Assembly: GCA_015067585.1 (NCBI GenBank)
Contig: SVMC01000012.1
Span: forward strand, 1 to 50,333
Reading direction: 5' to 3'
Length of the DNA stretch: 50,333 bases
From: Oscillospiraceae bacterium
Lineage (GTDB): Bacteria > Bacillota > Clostridia > Oscillospirales > Oscillospiraceae
Part shown: positions 42,379 through 50,333 of the stretch, one piece after another
Position numbering within the stretch: position 1 is the stretch's first letter
Layout of the letters: each line of letters starts with the position of its first letter
Translations under genes and position numbers: made by a program
Notes under the pieces: model-generated
The model's database searches: none
What the model saw: the letters and a program-made list of their open reading frames with translations, nothing else
What the model was told of the DNA's origin: nothing

Positions 42379-43155
42379 TCAGTCGCACAGAACCAGCTCG
42401 TACTTGTCAGCCAGAGCCTGCATGGTGCCGTCAGCCTTCAGGCTGTCCAGGATCTCGTTGACCTTTTCGGTCAGATCGGAGCCCTTGCGGAAGCCGATGC
42501 CGTATTCTTCACGGTCCAGCTCCAGAACCTGAACCATATCGGCATAGCTGGTGCCTTCGCCGGTCATGGCATTGGCCATGGTCAGGTCGATGATGCAGGC
42601 GTCAGCGGTGTCGGAAGCAACTTCCATCAGAGCGTTGGACTGTGCAGCCAGAGCGGTAACATTGGCAAAGCCGCAGCTTTCGGCAGAGGTCTGGCCGGCA
42701 GAACCGGATTCCACTGCGAAGCTCATGTCCTTCATATCTTCTGCGGTCATGCCTTCGACAGCATTTTCAGCCTTCATGACGACCACCTGTGCGTTGACAA
42801 CATAGGGATCAGAGCAGTTCATAGCGCTCATGACTTCGTCGGTCAGGGTCATGCCGTTCCATACGCAGTCGATGGAGCCGTTGTCCAGTTCGAGAATCTT
42901 GTTGTCCCAGTCGATCTCAACGAATTCAACTTCGAGATCCAGTTCTGCAAAAACGAGGCGGGCCAGTTCAGCATCAAAGCCGGTCCATTCGCCATTCTCA
43001 TCCTTATAGTCCATGGGGGCAAAATCGGTGATGCCAACGATGACCTTGCCGTCCTCTGCGACATTCTCAAGGTCGGAATCAGACTTCTTGCCGCAGCCGG
43101 CGAAGACACAGGCCATCATGGCGATGACCAGAAGCATTGCGATCAATCTTTTCAT
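42379..43155 (-). CDS. Amino-acid ABC transporter substrate-binding lipoprotein (copy 2)
   Basis: The 258-residue lipoprotein has lipobox VFAGCG and the family-3 fold: KVIVGITDFAPMDYKDENGE, WTGFDAELARLVFAELDLEV, SIDCVWNGMTLTDEVMSAMN, FAVESGSAGQTSAES and the end MQALADKYELVL. The DCVWNGMTLT region differs from the ADIGMAGMTVT of copy 1, suggesting a different ligand preference. The start at 43155 follows AAGGAGATTTACT. Confidence 0.94.
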   Translation of the reverse strand: MKRLIAMLLVIAMMACVFAGCGKKSDSDLENVAEDGKVIVGITDFAPMDYKDENGEWTGFDAELARLVFAELDLEVEFVEIDWDNKILELDNGSIDCVWNGMTLTDEVMSAMNCSDPYVVNAQVVVMKAENAVEGMTAEDMKDMSFAVESGSAGQTSAESCGFANVTALAAQSNALMEVASDTADACIIDLTMANAMTGEGTSYADMVQVLELDREEYGIGFRKGSDLTEKVNEILDSLKADGTMQALADKYELVLCD

Positions 43156-43205
43156 AGTAAATCTCCTTACATTCATGCGCTTATGCGCAGTTTTAGCTCG
43201 CTAAT

Positions 43206-43234
43206 AATTTAGCATAATAAAGCACCCTTGTAAA
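43206..43234 (-). promoter_or_regulatory. Promoter of amino-acid ABC operon 2
   Basis: On the minus strand TTTACA, a 17-base spacer and TAAATT, about 50 bases upstream of the binding-protein start. Confidence 0.7.
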
Positions 43235-43285
43235 GCATACATTTTTCACAAATAATATATGGAAAATGTATGAATTCTTTACAAA

Positions 43286-44569
43286 TCAGAGCATTTCTAC
43301 CAGACCGGCATCCAGCAGCTTTTGCAAGCTCATCAAAATGCCCAGCTTGGCATGATACCAGGTCAGGCCACCCTGGAAATACACCGCATAGGGTTCACGA
43401 ATGGGACCGTCCGCTGACAGTTCAATGGAGCTGCCCTGCACAAAGGCACCCGCTGCCATGATGACCTCGTCATCATAGCCCGGCATGGCCCAGGGGACCG
43501 GGGTAACATAGCTGTCCACCGGAGCGGCAGCCTGAATGCCGCTGCAGAAGGCCACCATGGCCTCTCTGGAGCCAAGCTCCACCGCCTGAATGATATCGTG
43601 GCGGGATTCGCTGCCGTTGGGGATCACCTTGAAACCAAGGCGCTCATAGATGTTCGCCGCGAAGATAGCACCCTTGAGGGCCCCTGCCACCACCGTGGGG
43701 GCAAGGAAGAAGCCCTGATACAGCGACGGGAGCAGGCCGAGATTCGCGCCCACCTCCTGACCAAGACCGGGTGCGGACAGGCGGAAGGCGCAGCGCTCCA
43801 CGCATTCCTTCGTGCCGCAGATATAGCCGCCGATGGGAGCCAGACCGCCGCCGGGATTCTTGATGAGAGAGCCGACGATCATATCCGCCCCCACATCACT
43901 GGGTTCCGTGGGTTCTACAAACTCGCCGTAACAGTTATCCACCATGCACACCACATCCGGCTTGCAGGCCTTGCAGAAGGCGATCAGTTCCCCGATTTGG
44001 GCAACACTGTAGCTGGGACGGGTGGCATAGCCCTTGGAACGCTGGATGGTGATGAGCTTGGTCTTCTCATTGATGGCAGCCTTGATGGCGGGATAGTCGA
44101 AGCTGCCGTCTGGCAGCAGATCCGCCTGACGGTAGGTCACGCCGTATTCCTTCAAAGAGCAGCGGCTGGGACGGATGCCGATGACCTCCTGCAGGGTATC
44201 ATAGGGCAGGCCCATGGGAGAGAGCAGCTCATCCCCGGGCAGGAGATTGGCAGACAGGGCAACCGCCAAAGCATGGGTGCCGCAGGTGATCTGGGGGCGT
44301 ACCAGAGCGGCTTCCGTATGGAAGGTATCCGCATAGACCCGCTCCAGCTTTTCACGGCCCAGATCATCGTAGCCATAGCCGGTGGTGGCAGCAAAGCAGG
44401 TGGCATCCACCCGGTTTTTCTGCAGTGCCGCAATAACTTTTAATTGATTGTATTCCGCATTGGCATCAATGGCGTCAAAGCGCTCCCGCAGATCGGAAAT
44501 CACCTGCTCGCCAAAGGCAAGCACCTCCCGAGAGATCCCAAGCTTCTGATACATTGCTTCCCGCTCCAT
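43286..44569 (-). CDS. Methionine gamma-lyase family protein (aluminum-resistance type)
   Basis: The 427-residue PLP fold-type I protein belongs to the family annotated as methionine gamma-lyase or aluminum resistance protein. Visible blocks are VIAALQKNRVDATCFAATTG, YGYDDLGREKLERVYADTF, VRPQITCGTHALAVALSANL, LLSPMGLPYDTLQEVIGI, VCMVDNCYGEFVEPTEPSDV, the PLP lysine in GSLIKNPGGGLAPIGGYICG and LSAPGLGQEVGANLG. The start follows GAGGTGCTGTT. The real substrate in this family is not firmly established. It is upstream of, but not clearly linked to, the amino-acid transport operon. Confidence 0.88.
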   Translation of the reverse strand: MEREAMYQKLGISREVLAFGEQVISDLRERFDAIDANAEYNQLKVIAALQKNRVDATCFAATTGYGYDDLGREKLERVYADTFHTEAALVRPQITCGTHALAVALSANLLPGDELLSPMGLPYDTLQEVIGIRPSRCSLKEYGVTYRQADLLPDGSFDYPAIKAAINEKTKLITIQRSKGYATRPSYSVAQIGELIAFCKACKPDVVCMVDNCYGEFVEPTEPSDVGADMIVGSLIKNPGGGLAPIGGYICGTKECVERCAFRLSAPGLGQEVGANLGLLPSLYQGFFLAPTVVAGALKGAIFAANIYERLGFKVIPNGSESRHDIIQAVELGSREAMVAFCSGIQAAAPVDSYVTPVPWAMPGYDDEVIMAAGAFVQGSSIELSADGPIREPYAVYFQGGLTWYHAKLGILMSLQKLLDAGLVEML

Positions 44570-44677
44570 AACAGCACCTCAAATCTAATAAATTGCAACA
44601 TAGAGGATCATACAATAGAATCCTTTTTCTGTCAATGGATGGCAGGAAAGTTATTATTTCCCCGGAAAAAGAAGCAG

Positions 44678-44706
44678 TTGAACCGGGGCGAAAAAGGTGT
44701 TATAAT
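44678..44706 (+). promoter_or_regulatory. Promoter of the zinc-ribbon/Ig-like gene
   Basis: TTGAAC, a 17-base spacer and TATAAT, 67 bases upstream of the chosen start. Confidence 0.75.
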
Positions 44707-44773
44707 GTCATATGTAAAATGTGATATTATGCCCTCTGATTCAGAGGCAATACATATGAAGGAGTTGTTCCCT

Positions 44774-46066
44774 ATGATATGCAAGCAATGCGGTCGTGAA
44801 GTGCCGGATCAGGTGAATTTCTGCCGTTACTGCGGTGTCCAGCTGGTGCCCGTCGTGGCGCCGATTCCGGCACCTGCCCCGGAACCTGTGCCGAAGCCCG
44901 TTCCGGTACCCAATGCGAAGAAATCCCGCCGCTGGCTCATTCCCGTGATCGCAGGCGGTGCAGCTTTGTGCGTCGCGATCATCCTTCTCCTGTCATGGCT
45001 GCTGCCCGGCAAGGAACCTGTGGGAGAAGAACCCCCTGTTTCCGATGTAACGCAGGATGAACCTGTCATCGAGCCGGAGCCTGAGGAAGAGCTTCCCCCG
45101 GTGTATGAAGCATCTATCGAAGGCAAAGACGAGGTGACCGCAGGCAAATCCGTCACCCTGTCCGCCGTTGTGGCCCCGGAAACCGAGATCCAGCGTGCTG
45201 TTTGGACCTCCAGTGACGAGGCCGTAGCCACCATGGACAACGGTGTGGTGACCGGTGTCAGTGAAGGTGAAGTGACCATCCGTGTTCTGCTTTTGACGGA
45301 AGATAATCAGGTGCTGGAGGCAGAGCTGCCCTTCACTGTGCTCCCCATCCCCGTTACCTATAACGCTGTTATGGAGCCGGAGGAAATGAGCCTCCGCGCA
45401 GGCAGCGCAGATGAGTTTAAGATCACCGTTTCTTCCGAACCCGAGCAGGAAGAGATCGAATACACCGTCACATGGGAAAGCGCCGATCCTAAGATCGCCG
45501 CAGTCACCGACGGCAGAGTGCAGGCTGTGGGCGAAGGTGAAGTCACCGTTACCGCCCGGGTCTCCCTGCCCGGCGGAAAGCTGATCGTGCTGCAGGGCAG
45601 GGTCACCGTCACTGCTGCCGCAGCCGCTACTCCCCCGGCAGCTTCCGGTTCCACCTCTCAGAAGCCCTCCGCCACCCCGCAGCAGCCCACCACGCCGCAG
45701 CAACCCACTGCGCCACAGCAGCCTACGACTCCGCAGCAGCCCGCACCCCAGCCTGCTGCGCCCAACCTCAGCCTGAAGGACGAGGCTCTTGTGGCAACGG
45801 AGGACTACCTGATCTCCAACAGCAACAGCGCCTACATTTCTATTTCCTCTCTGGAAGCGCTGAACGACACTGAGCTGATCTACGCCCGCAACGAGATCTA
45901 TGCCCGCCATGGCCGCCGCTTTGACACCGGCTGGATCCAGGAATACTTCAACGGCAAGAGCTGGTATGAGGGCACAATCTCCCCCGCCCAGTTTGATCCC
46001 GCTGTCTTTAATGAATATGAGTTGGAGAACCTGCTTCGCATCCAGTATGTGGAGCGAAACCGCTGA
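44774..46066 (+). CDS. Zinc-ribbon, Ig-like (Big_2) and YARHG domain membrane protein
   Basis: In order: a cytoplasmic zinc ribbon (MICKQCGREVP, FCRYCG, with CxxC pairs), a Pro/Val linker, one membrane helix (WLIPVIAGGAALCVAIILLL), two Big_2-type Ig-like domains (AGKSVTLSAVVAPETEIQRA, WTSSDEAVATMDNGVVTGVS; the second WESADPKIAAVTDGRVQAVG), a PQQPT repeat linker, and a C-terminal YARHG domain (NDTELIYARNEIYARHGRRF, WIQEYFNGKSWYEG). The start MICKQ follows AAGGAGTTGTTCCCT. The layout suggests a surface protein with an intracellular zinc-ribbon end. Function unknown. Confidence 0.9.
   Translation: MICKQCGREVPDQVNFCRYCGVQLVPVVAPIPAPAPEPVPKPVPVPNAKKSRRWLIPVIAGGAALCVAIILLLSWLLPGKEPVGEEPPVSDVTQDEPVIEPEPEEELPPVYEASIEGKDEVTAGKSVTLSAVVAPETEIQRAVWTSSDEAVATMDNGVVTGVSEGEVTIRVLLLTEDNQVLEAELPFTVLPIPVTYNAVMEPEEMSLRAGSADEFKITVSSEPEQEEIEYTVTWESADPKIAAVTDGRVQAVGEGEVTVTARVSLPGGKLIVLQGRVTVTAAAAATPPAASGSTSQKPSATPQQPTTPQQPTAPQQPTTPQQPAPQPAAPNLSLKDEALVATEDYLISNSNSAYISISSLEALNDTELIYARNEIYARHGRRFDTGWIQEYFNGKSWYEGTISPAQFDPAVFNEYELENLLRIQYVERNR
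45674..45745 (+). repeat. 18-bp tandem repeat encoding TPQQPT
   Basis: Four 18-base units encode TPQQPT-like repeats forming the linker before the YARHG domain. Synonymous variation is moderate. Confidence 0.8.
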
Positions 46067-46081
46067 GAAAAGGAGTCCGCT

Positions 46082-46564
46082 ATGACGAAAAATATTTCCA
46101 TCCGCTTCGCCCGGCCTTCGGATGCAGACACCATTTTGCAGTTCATCCATGACCTGGCAGAATATGAAGACCTTTCGGGCGAAGTTGTTGCGACGCCGGA
46201 GCTGCTGCGGGAATGGATCTTTGAAAAGCAGAAGGCAGAGGTCCTGTTCGCGGAATTAGACGGCACTCCCGTGGGGATCGCCCTGTTCTTCCATAATTTT
46301 TCCACCTTCCTTGGCCGTGCCGGTATTTATCTGGAAGACCTGTTCGTGAAGCCGGAATATCGGGGCATGGGCTGCGGAAAGGCGCTGCTGCGCCGCCTCG
46401 CCCAGATCACGGTGGAACGAGGCTGTGGCCGTCTGGAATGGGCCTGCCTTGACTGGAATCAGCCCAGCATCGATTTCTACCTCTCCCTGAATGCCCAGCC
46501 TATGAAAGAATGGACCACCTACCGTCTCACCGGCAATACCCTGCAGGCTTTGGCAGAGTCCTGA
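46082..46564 (+). CDS. GNAT N-acetyltransferase (SSAT-like)
   Basis: The 160-residue protein has the GNAT fold: IRFARPSDADTILQFIHDLA, FLGRAGIYLEDLFVKPEYRG, the acetyl-CoA loop RGMGCGKALLRRLAQ, and LEWACLDWNQPSIDFYLSLN. The stretch DWNQPSIDFY followed by EWTTYRLTGNTLQAL matches the spermidine/thialysine acetyltransferase (SAT) subfamily, so a polyamine or lysine analogue is the likely acceptor. It lies 15 bases after the YARHG gene with a good ribosome site (AAAAGGAGTCCGCT), and may share a transcript with the MATE gene. Confidence 0.88.
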   Translation: MTKNISIRFARPSDADTILQFIHDLAEYEDLSGEVVATPELLREWIFEKQKAEVLFAELDGTPVGIALFFHNFSTFLGRAGIYLEDLFVKPEYRGMGCGKALLRRLAQITVERGCGRLEWACLDWNQPSIDFYLSLNAQPMKEWTTYRLTGNTLQALAES

Positions 46565-46589
46565 CACAAACAAACACATATACCCTTTT

Positions 46590-46613
46590 CGGGACCTGCG
46601 GATGCAGGTCCCG
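46590..46613. repeat. Intercistronic hairpin before the MATE gene
   Basis: CGGGACCTGC pairs with GCAGGTCCCG around a GGAT loop. It lacks a plus-strand T tract, so it may be a stability element rather than a terminator. Confidence 0.5.
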
Positions 46614-46640
46614 TAGCTACGATATTGGAGGCCATTACAA

Positions 46641-48047
46641 ATGAATCACCGCAACCATCCCATCGGTGAAAATCCTATGGGAACCATGCCCATTCCGAAA
46701 CTTATGATCTCCATGGCAGCGCCCATGATGCTGTCCATGCTGGTGCAGGCTTTATATAATATTGTGGACAGCCTGTATGTATCCTATATTCCCGACACCG
46801 CCGCCATCGTAGATGCCGGCGACAAAGCCGTTGCCGCCCTGACTCTCGCCTTCCCTGTGCAGCTTCTGATCGTCGCACTGTGTACCGGTACCGGTGTGGG
46901 CATCAACGCCGCCCTCTCCCGCAGCCTTGGCGAGGGAAACCGAAAGCAGGCCAGCAAGATCGCAGGCAACGCCATCGTCCTCAGCCTTGCGTACTTTGTT
47001 CTGATCCTGCTCTTTGGCCTGTTCGGCGTGGATGCGTACATCCGTTCTCAGACCAGCGATCCCATCACTGCACAGTTCGGCATTTCTTACCTTCGCATCA
47101 TCACCGTCTGCTCCCTTGGTATGACAGGCTTTATGTGCTTTGAAAAGCTGCTGCAGTCCACCGGCAAGACGGTGTGCTCCATGGTAGGTCAGCTTGTGGG
47201 TTCCATCACCAACATCATTCTTGATCCCGTGTTTATCTTCGGTTACTTCGGCATTCCCGCCATGGGTGTTGCCGGCGCCGCCGTTGCTACCATCATCGGT
47301 CAGTTTGCCTCCATGATCGCTGCCATGGCGCTGCATCTGTGGAAAAACACAGAGCTGGACCGGCATCCCCGCATGATGAAGCCGGATTTCCGTATCATCG
47401 GCAAGATCTATGTGGTGGGCGGCCCCGCTATTGTCATGCAGGCTCTCACCTCTGTGATGACCTACGGCTTCAACCTGATCCTTGGTACCATCTCTGAAAA
47501 CGCCATCACCGCCTACGGCATTTACTTCAAGCTGCAGAGCTTCATCTTCATGCCCTCCTTCGGATTGAACAATGCCTGCGTGCCTGTGATCTCCTATAAT
47601 TATGGTGCGCAGCAGAAAAAGCGCATACGACAGGCCATTTTCTCCGGTCTTGGCATCGTCAGTATAATTATGTTAACCGGAACCCTGGTACTGCAGTGCT
47701 TCAGCGCACAGGTGGTAGGATGGTTTGATGTTTCCGCCGATGCCACCGCTCTGGCCATACAGGCGCTGCGGATCATCACCCTTGGCTTCCTTTTTGCCGG
47801 CATCAATGTGATCCTTCAGGGTGCCTGCCAAGCTTTGGGCAACGGCATCTATTCTCTGATCATCTCCCTGCTCCGCATGATCGTGGTGGCGCTGCCTGCG
47901 GCATGGCTGCTGTCCCGGCTGCCCAATGCAAAGGATGTGGTATGGTTTGCCTTCCCCATCGCGGAGGCTTCCGCCTGCGCCGTAGCCGCCATCCTGACCG
48001 TGAGCATTTACCGCAGCAGAACCAAATCCATGCCCATCCATCAATAA
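46641..48047 (+). CDS. MATE family multidrug efflux transporter
   Basis: The 468-residue protein has 12 membrane helices of the MATE type: KLMISMAAPMMLSMLVQALY, NIVDSLYVSYI, GTGVGINAALSRSLGEGN, GKTVCSMVGQLVGSITNIIL, DPVFIFGYFGIPAMGVAGAA and NACVPVISYNYGAQQKKRIR. The NIVD-x-x-Y-V and DP-x-F-I-F-G motifs are typical. It exports cations or drugs using an ion gradient; substrates unknown. The start follows ATTGGAGGCCATTACAA. Confidence 0.92.
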   Translation: MNHRNHPIGENPMGTMPIPKLMISMAAPMMLSMLVQALYNIVDSLYVSYIPDTAAIVDAGDKAVAALTLAFPVQLLIVALCTGTGVGINAALSRSLGEGNRKQASKIAGNAIVLSLAYFVLILLFGLFGVDAYIRSQTSDPITAQFGISYLRIITVCSLGMTGFMCFEKLLQSTGKTVCSMVGQLVGSITNIILDPVFIFGYFGIPAMGVAGAAVATIIGQFASMIAAMALHLWKNTELDRHPRMMKPDFRIIGKIYVVGGPAIVMQALTSVMTYGFNLILGTISENAITAYGIYFKLQSFIFMPSFGLNNACVPVISYNYGAQQKKRIRQAIFSGLGIVSIIMLTGTLVLQCFSAQVVGWFDVSADATALAIQALRIITLGFLFAGINVILQGACQALGNGIYSLIISLLRMIVVALPAAWLLSRLPNAKDVVWFAFPIAEASACAVAAILTVSIYRSRTKSMPIHQ

Positions 48048-48095
48048 TTTTTGAAAAGATTCATATTTTATTCTTTTATCCGCGGAAAAATGTGC

Positions 48096-48101
48096 TATAA
48101 T
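48096..48101 (+). promoter_or_regulatory. -10 box of the rubrerythrin gene
   Basis: TATAAT lies 97 bases upstream of the rubrerythrin start; the -35 is poor. The leader contains short hairpins (GGCATCCATGCC and CGGAGAATGCTCCG). Confidence 0.45.
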
Positions 48102-48197
48102 AAAACTTAGGCATCCATGCCTGACCATATAAATGTTCCTTCCCGGAGAATGCTCCGCGGAACGAAGCATAAATCGATTCATACGGAGGTAATTACA

Positions 48198-48737
48198 ATG
48201 AGTAACAAGTATGCAGGTACGCAGACAGAGAAGAATCTGCAGGCCGCGATCGCAGGCGAATCCGTTGCAAGAAACAACTACACCTTCTTCGCATCCAAGG
48301 CCAAAAAGGAAGGCTTTGAACAGATCAGCGCTCTGTTCCTGAAGACCGCTGAGAACGAAAAAGAACATGCCAAGCTGTGGGTCAAGGAGCTGGAAGGCAT
48401 CGGCTCCACCGCTGAGAACCTTCTTGCCGCTGCCCAGGGCGAAAACTATGAATGGACCGAAATGTACGAAGGCTTCGCCAAGACTGCCGAAGAAGAAGGC
48501 TTTACCGAACTGGCCATCAAGTTCCGCATGGTAGCTGCCATCGAAAAGAGCCACGAAGAGCGCTATCGCGCCCTTTTGAAGAATGTGGAAATGCAGGAAG
48601 TCTTCGCAAAGTGCGATGTCAAGGTTTGGGAATGCCGCAACTGCGGTCATCTGGTCCTCAGCACCAAGGCTCCTGAGCTTTGCCCCGTCTGCGCCCATCC
48701 CCAGAGCTATTTTGAGATCCACGCAGAGAATTATTGA
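48198..48737 (+). CDS. rbr: Rubrerythrin
   Basis: Rubrerythrin reduces hydrogen peroxide in anaerobes. The 179-residue protein has diiron-binding helices with [53 protein letters not shown] and [22 protein letters not shown]-terminal rubredoxin-like iron site follows ([25 protein letters not shown]). All four cysteines and the expected glutamates are present. The start follows ACGGAGGTAATTACA. It supports an anaerobic lifestyle. Confidence 0.95.
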   Translation: MSNKYAGTQTEKNLQAAIAGESVARNNYTFFASKAKKEGFEQISALFLKTAENEKEHAKLWVKELEGIGSTAENLLAAAQGENYEWTEMYEGFAKTAEEEGFTELAIKFRMVAAIEKSHEERYRALLKNVEMQEVFAKCDVKVWECRNCGHLVLSTKAPELCPVCAHPQSYFEIHAENY

Positions 48738-48817
48738 TCATCAGGCTCACCGCCCCGCAGAATTTGCCGGGCGGTGAATCTGCGTCATACATTTCCCATA
48801 CAGAAAGGACATATACC

Positions 48818-49687
48818 ATGGCAAAGAAAAGAAAGAAAGTCGTCAATCAGGTCAGCGCCAAGTCCCAGCAGGCTGCTGCCCCCAGCAAGCGCCCCCTCAT
48901 CATCATCCTGTGCATCGCCATTTTCGCTCTGCTGCTGGCAGGCACCGTTGCCGCCACCCTGATCTTTGGGCCGGAACCCGAACCCGTAGATCCCCACGCA
49001 GGTCACGACCACAGCAACATGACCGAGGAAGAGCTGGAAGCCCACCTGAACGGCGAAGACACTACCTTCACCTCCGAGACCGACGAGCACGCAGGCCATG
49101 ACCACAGCAACATGACCGAGGAAGAGCTGGAAGCCCACCTGAACGGCGAAGATGCCTCTTCCGCTGAGCAGAATATCATCGATCCCTCTGAGCCCATCTA
49201 CGCCGACATCACCGTGGCAAACTACGGCACCATCACCGTAGAACTGAATCGTGACGAAGCTCCCATCACCGTAGACAACTTCGTACAGCTTGCCGGCAAC
49301 GGCTTCTATGACGGTCTCACCTTCCACCGCATCATGGAAGGCTTCATGATGCAGGGCGGTGACCCCCTGGGCAATGGCACCGGCGGCAGCGGCATCAATG
49401 TCACCGGCGAATTCTCTGCCAACGGCGTGGATAACCAGATCAGCCATACCCGCGGCACCATTTCCATGGCCCGCTCCAGCGACCCCGACAGCGCCAGTTC
49501 CCAGTTCTTTATCGTTCACGAAGACAGTACCTTCCTGGATGGTCAGTACGCAGGCTTCGGCTATGTCACCGAAGGCATGGAATATGTGGATGCCATCTGC
49601 GCCGATGCACAGCCCACCGACAACAACGGTACCATCCCCGCAGACCAGCAGCCTGTGATTGAATCCATCGTGATCCGCAACAGCTAA
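48818..49687 (+). CDS. Membrane-anchored cyclophilin-type peptidyl-prolyl isomerase with duplicated His-rich motif
   Basis: The 289-residue protein has a basic N-terminus, one membrane helix (PLIIILCIAIFALLLAGTVA), then two identical 22-residue units beginning HAGHDHSNMTEEELEAHLNG (residues 60-81 and 91-112). A cyclophilin domain follows (about 128-289): VELNRDEAPITVDNFVQLAG, GLTFHRIMEGFMMQGGDPLG, GTISMARSSDPDSASSQFFI and AGFGYVTEGMEYVDAI. The enzyme speeds proline isomerisation of exported proteins. The His/Asp/Met units resemble metal-binding sequences. The start follows AGAAAGGACATATACC. Confidence 0.92.
   Translation: MAKKRKKVVNQVSAKSQQAAAPSKRPLIIILCIAIFALLLAGTVAATLIFGPEPEPVDPHAGHDHSNMTEEELEAHLNGEDTTFTSETDEHAGHDHSNMTEEELEAHLNGEDASSAEQNIIDPSEPIYADITVANYGTITVELNRDEAPITVDNFVQLAGNGFYDGLTFHRIMEGFMMQGGDPLGNGTGGSGINVTGEFSANGVDNQISHTRGTISMARSSDPDSASSQFFIVHEDSTFLDGQYAGFGYVTEGMEYVDAICADAQPTDNNGTIPADQQPVIESIVIRNS
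48995..49153 (+). repeat. Duplicated 66-bp His-rich unit (93-bp period)
   Basis: Copies at 48995-49060 and 49088-49153 differ at three positions (GGT/GGC, CAC/CAT, GAC/GAT), all synonymous, with an unrelated 27-base spacer. The duplication looks recent, or is kept identical in protein by selection. Confidence 0.9.
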
Positions 49688-49703
49688 GAATCATCAACAA
49701 CAC

Positions 49704-49733
49704 GAACCCCATCGGAGCTTTCCGGTGGGGTTC
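49704..49733 (+). terminator. Hairpin after the cyclophilin gene
   Basis: GAACCCC-A-TCGG pairs with CCGG-T-GGGGTTC around an AGCTTT loop. A U tract is lacking, so it may be a weak terminator. Confidence 0.5.
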
Positions 49734-49751
49734 AAATGCATAGAGGTAACT

Positions 49752-50333
49752 ATGAAATTTACAATTCTGATCGATAATCTTCCCCATGAGAACCTTGTGG
49801 GAGAATGGGGTCTGGCAGTATATATCGAACACGGGGGCAAAAAGATCCTTCTGGATGCCGGTGCCTCTGATGGCTTTGCGAAAAATGCCGAATTACTGGG
49901 CATCGATCTGAAAGACATCGACTTCGCCGCCCTGTCCCATGCCCATTTTGACCACAGTGACGGCATGGATGCCTTTTTCGCCATCAACCAAAAAGCAAAG
50001 CTCCATCTTCGCTCCTGCTGCCGGGAAAACTGCTACAGCGAAAAGGAAAACGGCCCCGAATACATCGGCATCCGCAAGGGCTTCCTCGAAGAGCATTCCA
50101 AGCGCCTTGCCTATGTTGACAGAGATTTCCCCCTGATGTCCGGTGTCTGGCTGGTCCCCCATAAAACGCCAAACCTTGAAGAGGTGGGCAAGCGCATTCG
50201 GATGTATACAGAGGAAAACGGGGCATTCCATGTGGAAACATTTGCCCATGAGCAAAGTCTGGTCATCGAAACCGGTCGCGGTCTTGTGATCTTCAACAGC
50301 TGCTCCCACGGCGGAGCGGACAACATCATCCGT
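49752..50333 (+). CDS. Metallo-beta-lactamase-fold hydrolase (partial, 5' end)
   Basis: The open frame runs off the window end after 194 codons. The metal-binding motif is ALSHAHFDHSDGM (HxHxDH). The earlier strand is ILIDNLPHENL and the later one VIFNSCSHGGADNI. This matches a widespread MBL subfamily often annotated as 7,8-dihydropterin-6-methyl-4-(beta-D-ribofuranosyl)-aminobenzene-5'-phosphate synthase-like. The substrate is unknown. The start follows AGAGGTAACT. Confidence 0.85.
   Translation, partial: MKFTILIDNLPHENLVGEWGLAVYIEHGGKKILLDAGASDGFAKNAELLGIDLKDIDFAALSHAHFDHSDGMDAFFAINQKAKLHLRSCCRENCYSEKENGPEYIGIRKGFLEEHSKRLAYVDRDFPLMSGVWLVPHKTPNLEEVGKRIRMYTEENGAFHVETFAHEQSLVIETGRGLVIFNSCSHGGADNIIR

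Overview
The window is chromosomal DNA from a spore-forming, anaerobic, low-G+C-phylum (Bacillota/Clostridia) bacterium. The best guess is an Oscillospirales gut-type organism. The reasons are spoIVA and a SpoIID-like gene, rubrerythrin, TagO/WecB-type wall glycan genes, S-layer homology domains, strong AGGAGG ribosome binding sites and consensus sigma-A promoters. GC-rich coding regions are mixed with AT-rich orphan genes. No phage, plasmid, IS transposase or CRISPR array was found.

Layout. 1-6.4 kb: end of an unidentified basic protein, a two-OB-fold ssDNA-binding protein, a DUF4349 lipoprotein, two AT-rich minus-strand orphan genes, then ApbE, a NusG-II protein and kynureninase. 6.4-11.8 kb, minus strand: another orphan, a histidine kinase/response regulator pair, and a PadR-DUF1700-DUF4097-membrane protein cassette. 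11.9-13.4 kb: a ZTP (pfl) riboswitch with an overlapping terminator in front of an oxalate/formate-type MFS transporter. 13.4-16.5 kb: a large nested palindrome, tRNA-Arg, a 29-codon ORF with a strong RBS, prfB without the usual frameshift site, secG and spoIID. 16.6-19.2 kb: a TPR/LRR envelope protein, tRNA-Thr, a bounded cluster of palindromes and an orphan gene. 19.3-26.4 kb: spoIVA, the trpS-tagO-wecB operon, gltX and an FCD-type regulator.

26.5-30.5 kb holds the most interesting locus. An ECF sigma factor, a membrane protein with a proline/aspartate-rich exterior (probable anti-sigma factor) and a secreted protein that fuses three S-layer homology domains to a complete serpin form one tight operon. 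The serpin hinge looks inhibitory, so this may be a surface-anchored protease trap controlled by its own envelope-sensing sigma factor. 30.7-38.0 kb: an aminotransferase, then a MacAB-like exporter operon with two different adaptors around one ATPase/permease pair. 38.2-43.2 kb: two paralogous polar amino-acid ABC operons, each with a palindromic hairpin between the binding-protein gene and the permease gene. 43.3-50.3 kb: a methionine gamma-lyase-family PLP enzyme, a zinc-ribbon/Ig-like/YARHG protein, a polyamine-type GNAT acetyltransferase, a MATE exporter, rubrerythrin, a membrane-anchored cyclophilin with a duplicated His-rich motif, and the start of a metallo-beta-lactamase-fold protein that runs off the end.

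All function assignments are by reading protein motifs and gene order by eye. No database search was run.
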